Source of the DNA: Flavobacteriales bacterium UBA1494
GTDB taxonomy: Bacteria > Bacteroidota > Bacteroidia > Flavobacteriales_E > Vicingaceae
Assembly (NCBI GenBank): GCA_905182175.1
Contig: CAJJAT010000008.1
Location: 180,973-244,972 of the forward strand
DNA length: 64,000 nucleotides
Direction: 5' to 3'
The translations under genes were made by a program, and so were the position numbers. Below are positions 56,894-64,000 of the stretch, one piece after another. Numbering within the stretch: position 1 is the first letter of the stretch; every line of letters begins with the position of its first letter. The notes under the pieces are model-generated. The model ran no database searches. It had not been told where the DNA came from and was given only the letters and a program-made list of their open reading frames with translations.

Positions 56894-59218
56894 CTATTTC
56901 AGTACAGAGTCCTTCTCAATAGTTGGTGGATGCTTTTGAAGTAATTTAAAACGCTTGTCGATCTCACCCATCATCCTAGAAGCTTCACCACTATCAATTC
57001 TGCCTCTTTTCTGCAGTCTTTCAATAGTCTTAGCTTCATAACTTAACATGGTGCGAATAGCCTGTGTGGTAGATACTGCTTTATATACGCCTGGGTAGTG
57101 TTTTCTGAGATTTCTTAGAAACGTTTGCCCTTCAATACGGTTCCCATTAATTTCATTTTCAATAATTTCTAATGCATTTTTATCCTCTTTTCCTGAAATA
57201 GCCATACTTTCGACCAATCGTAGAGCCTCTTCTTGCGCCATTACAAAACTTACAGCACAATCGTAACTCAAACTCATTCGTTCTAAATACCAGTCCTTGG
57301 CAATATTTCCGATAACGGGATAGCCTTTAATTTTATCTAACATCGAAGGCACTGCCCAACTTTCTTCTAAATCTTTTCGCTGGTCTAACCCCTCTTTTCC
57401 TCCCTCATCTAAAAGGTGGCTAATATTATCGCTCAGTATTTTAACTGCCTCAGCACCCAACAATCCGTCTCTAAATTGATGCCAATAACTACTCTTTTCC
57501 GATTCTAAAAAGCGCTTTCGAATTTCAGCAATACTTTCTGTAGCAGCTACCCCTTCAGTCTCTATAGGTTTTGCTTGTAGTGGTAAGTACTTATCTACAT
57601 GTTCCCAATCAGATTTCTTTATGAACCTATCTGTCTTTAAGCGCTCTACTTGCTTTTTGGTACTCTCATGCAAATATTCGCGCGCATTGGTGAGCATCTG
57701 GGCTTTTGCCGGAGTAACTTTTGTCAAACCCAAATAACTCACAATATACTTAATAGTTGATGCATTAATCAGCAGCGTAAGTGTTACTATTCCTGCGGTA
57801 AAAAACAGAAACTGGTCCTTAATTTCTTTTGAGATAAACTGATCGTCTACGCCTGCTACAATTAATGCTAATGCCAAACCAATTGCCCCTCTTAAAGCTC
57901 CAAACCAGACAATAATTGCTTCACTTTTCGGCAACCCGTAACCACTTCTGTTCATCAGAGGATATAATACAAATATAACAATCGCCCGAACTACGTGAAT
58001 CCCAACATAAAATATACCCAACAGCAAAAAGTCATTTAAGCTAAAAATACTTCTCTCGGCTACAACTATTCCTACAATTAAAAAAATCAAGCAATTAGCA
58101 ATAAAACCAGCTAATTCCCAAAACTCATGCATAAAATGTTCTACCTGAGGGCTAATTCTTGAGCGACCTACACCACCTATTATTAACCCAAGTGCCACTA
58201 AACCCAACACTCCCGATACGTGCAAGGTATGCTCCGCCACATAAAATGTAAGGTATGCTGCTGCAATTACTAAACTAGTTTCCACCAGAGCATCATTAAA
58301 TACATTTCTAATCCACCTTAAAACTATAAAGCCAAATAACCCCCCTACAAGAAGTCCTCCGAAGGCAACTCTAAAAAATTCCAAAAACGGACTACCGTCG
58401 GTCGCTTCTCCAGTTATGCCTAAAAAGAAAACCATAAAAATCACAATCGCTGTTCCATCATTTAACAAAGACTCCCCCTCTATCAATGTTCCTAGTTTTT
58501 TACTAGCTCCTAAATCTTTTAACAATGCAACCACAGCAACAGGGTCTGTTGCGCTAACAATAGCCCCAAACATTAAAGCAAGCTGCCAATTCCAACTTCC
58601 AAGACCTATTCCTGCATATTTTAATCCCATAGCCAAGGCTGCAGTTAAACTTAGCGCCATTAAAATTCCAGGGACTGCTAGTAAAATAGCATTGGTTGAA
58701 GTTTTCTTAAAAGTGTGCAAATCCATCGCATAAGAAGCTTCAAAAATTAAAATCGGTAGAAAAATAAATAACAACATGTGTGGATCCATGTTAGCAGCAA
58801 AATTTATAGATTCACTAATTGCGGTAAATGCTATGGTAAAATCAAGGAAATGGACTTCACCTAGGAATCCAAAACGATTTATTACCCCTAAAACAAGGCC
58901 TATAATCAGTAAAAGAACCGTAAATGGGAAGGGACTTCTCTTTACGAAGTGCCGCGTTGAAACACCTATAATAATAGCTAAAATGATGAATAACAAAGGC
59001 GCCGTATCCGTCTTATGCCCTCCTTCATGTTCCTCTGTGTGGGCTCCCTCATTTTTAGAAAATTCATCATGACTTGCGACAATAGCCTCCTCATGTTGTT
59101 CAAGCATAGCCGCATACCCCTCTACTTTTATCAGATTATTCTGGGCGAAACCTAGGGTGGAGATGAGCGATAACAATAGTATCGGTAATAATTTTGTAAA
59201 CGGAAAGTGATGTGCCAT
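56894..59218 (-). CDS. CPA1 family Na+(K+)/H+ antiporter with cytoplasmic tail
   Basis: This is a 774-aa antiporter of the NhaP/CPA1 type. ATG 59218 was chosen because it gives a signal-like first helix (FTKLLPILLLSLISTLGFAQ); a longer frame adds 32 residues. An acidic/His-rich loop (about 45-70) precedes about twelve membrane helices, with LPILIFEASYAMD, ATDPVAVVALLKDLGASKKL, LIEGESLLNDGTAIVIF (the ND ion-binding pair) and GALRGAIGLALALIV. A soluble tail of about 270 residues follows. It faces the solenoid-channel gene, so monovalent cation handling may link them. Confidence 0.92.
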   Translation of the reverse strand: MAHHFPFTKLLPILLLSLISTLGFAQNNLIKVEGYAAMLEQHEEAIVASHDEFSKNEGAHTEEHEGGHKTDTAPLLFIILAIIIGVSTRHFVKRSPFPFTVLLLIIGLVLGVINRFGFLGEVHFLDFTIAFTAISESINFAANMDPHMLLFIFLPILIFEASYAMDLHTFKKTSTNAILLAVPGILMALSLTAALAMGLKYAGIGLGSWNWQLALMFGAIVSATDPVAVVALLKDLGASKKLGTLIEGESLLNDGTAIVIFMVFFLGITGEATDGSPFLEFFRVAFGGLLVGGLFGFIVLRWIRNVFNDALVETSLVIAAAYLTFYVAEHTLHVSGVLGLVALGLIIGGVGRSRISPQVEHFMHEFWELAGFIANCLIFLIVGIVVAERSIFSLNDFLLLGIFYVGIHVVRAIVIFVLYPLMNRSGYGLPKSEAIIVWFGALRGAIGLALALIVAGVDDQFISKEIKDQFLFFTAGIVTLTLLINASTIKYIVSYLGLTKVTPAKAQMLTNAREYLHESTKKQVERLKTDRFIKKSDWEHVDKYLPLQAKPIETEGVAATESIAEIRKRFLESEKSSYWHQFRDGLLGAEAVKILSDNISHLLDEGGKEGLDQRKDLEESWAVPSMLDKIKGYPVIGNIAKDWYLERMSLSYDCAVSFVMAQEEALRLVESMAISGKEDKNALEIIENEINGNRIEGQTFLRNLRKHYPGVYKAVSTTQAIRTMLSYEAKTIERLQKRGRIDSGEASRMMGEIDKRFKLLQKHPPTIEKDSVLK

Positions 59219-59418
59219 AGGTGAGTTTTTTAATGCTCTAAAGATAGAAACATATTTTAAACCCATCAGGTTGAAATAGAAACATTTCTCTTTGTAGTTA
59301 TATTTTATTAACAAATCTTTGTAGACCTAAAAAAATCTAACTGTGGTAGTTCCCTATTCTTTAAGAATTAATCATTTAAGGCTTAATTATTTTTTATTTA
59401 TTTACTTAAATATTTTTT

Positions 59419-62400
59419 ATGACAAAACTTAACTCTCTCATACTTTTTCATTTTTTAGATTTAAGCTGGCCACTAAGCTCACAAATATCAACCTATCCAT
59501 ATTTGGAAGATTTCGAAGTCAATGGTGGCGGATAAGTGGTTATCGGAATCAATTTGTCTTAGGCCCATTGAGTGCCAGTAAATAAATTAATTTCAGCAAG
59601 TAATGGATGCGGAAATCAAGCGCGCGTGCACAACCTTTCTAATAATTACAATACAAATGAAAGTTCTGAGCTAGTGTCTCCAGTTTTTAATTACCGAGCG
59701 ACAACAGTCGACCCTATGTTACGGTTCGACCATATTTATAAAACTAAGAATAACTGAGATGAAGGCTGGGTAGAAACTCCAATTGAAGGAGAAACTACTT
59801 GGAATAAACTTGGAACTGCTTCAACAGGTCTAGCTAATTGATACAACGATGCAACTAATGATTGGTAAGGAAACACATCAAATGGTTGGAGAGTTGCTGC
59901 ACACTCTTTGATAGGATTTGTCGAGGAAATTAACGTTAAAATAAGATTTACACCTCGCAGTGACAGAAGCAGCCCAGAAGAAGGCTTTGAAGTTGAAAAT
60001 ATAATGGTTGGAACTAGCCTTACTGACTCTTCTATTTTTTCAAGCATTCAACCAGCGAAAAAATCTACACAATACCCTAGTAAAGGGCCAGTTGAGTTGC
60101 AAGTTGCTAATTTTGGAACAATGACAATAACGACATTACAGGTTTGTTACAATCTTTACAATGGAACTCTGATTTATCAGACGTTCCCGACGAATATTGC
60201 AACGACTGTTTCTTGTTTACCCAAACAGTAGATTTATCTGCAGTGGGACCTCGTGTTTTAAATATATCCGGAGGCTCAACGAATAATTAATTATGTAATG
60301 ATTCGATTTCTGTTACTTTTATTGCCTTATCCTGTTTGGCGGCCACTACTAATACAGGAACAAATAGTTTAAGCTCTGCTTCAGCTGAAGTGTCTTGAAC
60401 TGAGAATGGGATTGCCAGTTCTTGGAGAATAAAAGTATGATACTATTGGATATGCTGTACATACTGCAGAAAATATGATGGTTGTAACTGATACATTTTC
60501 CATACTTACAGGATTAATGCCTGAAACTACTTATGATTTGAACGTTCAAGCTTTGCGCTCTGCAACTGATTCAAACAGTTTAGTTCGCTACTCCATTCTT
60601 TACCAGCTATTGTTCTCCTAACCCTTCAAGTGCTGATGGCGCAGGAATTACTAATGTTACTTTCGATACAGTTAGCAATTCTTCAGCAACAGAGCCAAGA
60701 AATTATAGCGATTATTCTGCAATTATTGGAGATGGTGCAAGATCTTCTACCATAGATGTTGATATTACCTACTCAACTTCGCGTACATATGAGACGGAAA
60801 TATGGGTAGATTGGAACACTGATTTAGATTTTGATGATACTGGAATACTAGTTTTCAACGGTTTATCTGGTAGCGCAAGTCCAACAACTTACAATACATC
60901 TTTATTTATTCCTTTGGCTGCGACTTTAGGTCAAAAAAGGATGAGAATTGGTAGAACTGATAATAATGAAGGTCCAAGTAGCCCTCGCCGCAGCGTGTCA
61001 CACGGCTCTTTTGAAGATTACACTCTAAATGTAACACTGGCTCCTACATATTTAGCCATACCAACCAATCTACTTTAGCAATTGCATTCTCTAGTGCAAC
61101 ATTCAGTTGGATAGGAAATGGGACAGCTATTCAATGGATAGCAGAATACGGCACCGCTGGTTTTACCCGAGGAAGAGGAACATTTATTATTGTTAATGCT
61201 GATACGTTTGTAGCTGTAACAGTTCTTACTGTGAGTGTCTACTACGATTGGTACGTAAGAACAATTTGTGGAGTAAATAATACAAGCATCAGGAAAAGTG
61301 TTTCCGCATTCACCGCACCTTTATGTTGAAACACTTACCTGTCTTGTACCAGCATACTGAGATGAAGCTTATAAAGGTGATTTAACTACAGGTCCTGCAA
61401 CTCTTGGTATAATAAATTGGGTAGACGGATATTTTGCGAATACAGGGTCAAATGATGGGGGTGCAAAAGTAAACCTATACACCACTACCAGAACTGACTA
61501 GATAGTATCTCCTGCAATTGGTTTGACTAGTGGTTCATATGAATTAGTGATTGATTTAGCAGCTACTGCATGGCGCTCCGCTTCACCTGAAAATATGTGC
61601 TCAGATGATTCAGTTCAGGTTGCTATTAGCACCGACAATGGAATTACTTGGACAGGCGTTTATGTTTGAGATGTAAGTAACCAACCTCCCGCACTTGGAG
61701 CAGCTTACATAATTGACTTAGCAGCTTACAAAGGAGCAAATATCATTTTTCGTATTTATGCTACGGCTGGTCCTATAAATGACCAAGAAGGCTATGATTT
61801 CCACAATGGAAATTTTGAGGTAATACAGGCGACTGTTCCATATTACACAATTTGGTACAATCAACACAGAAGATGCGGCAGGGGTTGCAGATTCGGGGTA
61901 GGTAACTGTGCAATTTTAGAAACTGCAGCTGTTGTTACCAGACGAGGTTCGGGATATGAGTTTACACTATTGACATGAGTTCAGGAAATCAAGAGGGAAT
62001 CACAATGTTTGACTTTAACAGTCTACCTAATTACACTGTGGTTACCGAAGGAGATTCCTTATACATTGAAGGATACGTTGCTCCGTTTAACGGATTAACT
62101 CAATTTAGTCCTGATACGATTACCTTGATTTTATCAGGAAATATAATTCCTGCTCCAATCGTGGTATCGGATTTAGACCAAACTACCGAGTCAAGGTAGT
62201 TTAGCATCCCTGTTTAAAGATTTTAACTAAACGGCATTTTTCAAGTTCTTATAATATTAATTTTACCAATGAAACAGATACAATTCTGATGAGAATTGTA
62301 TCTGACACAGACGTGAACGATAGCTTAGTTGCTTCAGAAATGCCAATTGTACCAAGTGACATTATTTGTGGCCTTTTTAGAATTGGTGGCCAATTTGATA

Positions 62401-62740
62401 ATTCCTCTCCTTTCACGGTGGATATCAAAGTTTCCCAATGCGCTGGTCAAATTTAACAATCTCTAGGTTATCAACAGGAATTAATGAAGCGGATATCACA
62501 TCCTCTGAGATTAAATTAGTCCCTAACCAGACAAACGGTTCATTTGAAATCAGATCGAATGGATTTAACAACCCAACCATTAATATTTCGATAAGAGATA
62601 TTCGCGGTAGAATTATTTCATCTGATTTTGTTGACGATGCAACAGATAACTTTAATAAATCTGTTGACTTAATTGGAGAATCCATAGAAGTTTATTTCAT
62701 CACTATTCTAAATGGGCAAACCATAATTAACAAAAGTTAA
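59419..62740 (+). pseudogene. decayed multidomain adhesin-like protein with type IX sorting domain
   Basis: The gene can be read from ATG 59419 to TAA 62738 as a secreted protein of about 1,100 residues with many stops and at least four frameshifts. In order: signal peptide; STYPYLEDFEVNGGG and a MAM-like domain (EGETTWNKLGTAS, EEGFEVENIM); a CARDB-like domain (VELQVANFGTMTITTLQVCYN); a fibronectin III domain (AEVS-stop-TENG); a GEVED domain (YSTSRTYETEIWVDWNTD); a second MAM-like part (SYELVIDLAATAWRS, VQVAISTDNGITWTG); and a C-terminal sorting domain (LVPNQTNGSFEI). The first 800 bases stay in one frame despite seven stops, most of them at Trp sites. The domains match the intact gene downstream. 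Confidence 0.82.
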
Positions 62741-62769
62741 TTCTCCAGTAAGAATCCATTATTTAGACT

Positions 62770-62806
62770 AAAAGCCCCGAAGTAAAATACTTCGGGGCTT
62801 TTTTTT
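62770..62806 (+). terminator. intrinsic terminator after the decayed adhesin
   Basis: AAAAGCCCCGAAGTA and TACTTCGGGGCTTTT form a strong hairpin followed by a T-run. The terminator is perfectly preserved although its gene is broken. The 250 bp from here to 63058 contain no gene. Confidence 0.92.
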
Positions 62807-63058
62807 GCATTTTCTCCACCTTTTTATCAGCGTGCTATGTCGCAAAGAGTCTGCAATTATTGACAAAATAGTAATAATTCTAAAATTTATAAAAAACCAC
62901 CTCCTGAACTGCAAGTGGAGATGGCAATAATTTCTTACTATAAATAATAATTATAATGATATTAAAAAAAATTCATGGTCTAAGTAGATCACATTGAGTT
63001 TAAATCATTATTTTAGCTTAGTATTTTTAATACTAATTAATTAACTAAATATTTTACG

Positions 63059-64000
63059 ATGAAAATAAAATTATTGTTTTTAGCAGCAAGTATAATTGGT
63101 CTGCTTAGTATGAACTCATCAGTTTCTGCACAATGCGGTGCCGGTCAAAGTGAAATTACACTTGAGGTAGATTTTACAAATGACAATTATCCTGAAGAAG
63201 ACGGTTGGCGTTTAGTAAATTTAACTGATGGAATAACAGTCGATTCCGCTTGCTTTGGAACATATGCTGGCCAATCTGGAATTGTTAGTATTACAATCTG
63301 CGCAGATACTGCAAAAATGTTTGCATTGTTTGCTTACGACGATTTTGGTGATGGGCTAGATGGCTCAGAATATAGGCTAAGCTATGCATATGGCACTGGA
63401 ATTGATACAATAGGTAGCAACAATTTCAATATTGCCGCTTCCTTGTGTACTCCTAGTTACACAAACAACGAGATTGCAGATAGTACCGTTGCTTTTATGG
63501 TGCAGTATGTCGTTCCTCCTGCTTGTTTAGCTCCAACAGCTAATGCAGGAACAAACAGTTTAAGTGCTAATTCAGCAGAAGTTTCTTGGACTGAAAATGG
63601 AACAGCAACTTCCTATAGCATTGAGTACGATACTGCAGGTTACGCCGCGGGAACTGCTCGAAACACAAGCGTTGTAACTGATACTTTCTCAATTATAGCA
63701 GGCCTAATGAGCAATACCAACTATGATTGGAATGTACAGGCGTTGTGCTCTTCTACTAATTCAAGTGCATTAGTTGGCGGTTCATTCTATACAGGATATT
63801 GTACTCCAGCTCCTTCATCTGTAGATGGCAGTGGTATAACGAATGTATCTTATGACACGGTAAACAACACTACAGGTGTAGAGCAAGGAAACTACGGAAA
63901 TTATTCTTCAATAGTTGGTAACATTGCTCAATCAACAACTGCAGCTGTTAACATTACTTTTTCTACAGGATATACCTATGAAACTCAAATATGGATTGAC
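63059..64000 (+). CDS. secreted fibronectin III/GEVED adhesin-like protein, 3' partial
   Basis: The frame is open from ATG 63059 to the right edge (314 codons) without a stop. It has a signal peptide (LLFLAASIIGLLSMNSSVSA), a Cys-containing domain rich in Gly/Asp (about 30-150, GWRLVNLTDG, FAYDDFGDGLDGSEYRLSY), a fibronectin III domain (about 157-245, AEVSWTENGTATSYSIEYD) and the start of a GEVED domain (about 248 on, GITNVSYDTVNNTTG, YTYETQIWID). By analogy it is a cell-surface or released type IX cargo protein; its sorting domain would lie beyond the window. It is the intact relative of the pseudogene just upstream. Confidence 0.88.
   Translation, partial: MKIKLLFLAASIIGLLSMNSSVSAQCGAGQSEITLEVDFTNDNYPEEDGWRLVNLTDGITVDSACFGTYAGQSGIVSITICADTAKMFALFAYDDFGDGLDGSEYRLSYAYGTGIDTIGSNNFNIAASLCTPSYTNNEIADSTVAFMVQYVVPPACLAPTANAGTNSLSANSAEVSWTENGTATSYSIEYDTAGYAAGTARNTSVVTDTFSIIAGLMSNTNYDWNVQALCSSTNSSALVGGSFYTGYCTPAPSSVDGSGITNVSYDTVNNTTGVEQGNYGNYSSIVGNIAQSTTAAVNITFSTGYTYETQIWID

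Noticed and set aside
6291..62740. Reassignment of TGA to Trp (alternative genetic code)
   Set aside because: TGA is the natural stop of several intact genes, including those with ATGA overlaps (10354, 23797, 43603, 50457, 51231). Broken genes carry TAA and TAG at Trp sites as well as TGA.
1..64000. CRISPR arrays, transposases, integrases, phage or defence islands
   Set aside because: I looked for regularly spaced repeats and for characteristic genes of each class and found none.

Overview
The window comes from an AT-rich member of the Bacteroidota, most likely the order Flavobacteriales. The evidence is a type IX secretion/gliding block (porV, porU, porP/sprF, gldJ), TAnnTTTG-type -7 promoter elements, many secreted proteins with C-terminal type IX sorting domains, and neighbour pairs known from this group (DUF4286-rsmA-mgtE; pdhA/pdhC-cdd-ispF-porV-porU; gldJ-murF). 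I cannot name the genus. The code is the standard bacterial one: TGA ends several genes in ATGA stop/start overlaps.

Layout. 1-6273: rsmA, mgtE, a 2-hydroxyacid dehydrogenase, a two-gene minus-strand unit of unknown function whose first member has kinase-like motifs, and an M42 peptidase. 6291-12537: a decayed acyltransferase, an M1 peptidase lipoprotein, a Dus enzyme, an RlmA-like methyltransferase, a flavoprotein, then a frameshifted gene and a truncated MepB. 12599-23066: envelope sugar transfer and flippase-like genes, pseudogenes of a phosphoesterase, MepB and a beta-helix cargo protein, an atypical SDR, and small enzymes. 23063-29041: a LytS/LytTR-type two-component pair, mtgA, a cupredoxin lipoprotein, and a long gap filled by a decayed type IX cargo gene and degraded dispersed repeats. 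29366-34402: pdhC, pdhA, cdd, ispF, porV. 34467-42291: porU, divergent from porP and gldJ, then murF. 42332-52456: lipoprotein, acyl-CoA dehydrogenase, anmK, gdhA, nhaD, exbB-exbD-tonB-folC. 52520-52890: two tRNA-Val genes. 53218-59218: a histidine kinase with a degenerate response regulator, a solenoid-linked potassium channel and a CPA1 antiporter. 59419-64000: a large decayed multidomain adhesin followed by an intact relative that runs off the right edge.

How the genes connect. The por/gld genes form and mature the type IX system. The sorting-domain proteins (one intact at the right edge, at least three decayed) are its cargo. ExbB/ExbD/TonB energises outer-membrane import, NhaD and the CPA1 antiporter handle Na+/H+, and MurF, MtgA and AnmK act on peptidoglycan synthesis and recycling.

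The most unusual theme is gene decay by point nonsense mutation. At least seven loci are broken, often with the reading frame kept over hundreds of bases, and many stops fall where Trp is expected (TGG to TGA, TAG or TAA). The affected genes are mainly cargo proteins, a two-component regulator and accessory enzymes. Housekeeping genes are intact. No CRISPR array, transposase, integrase or phage gene was seen.
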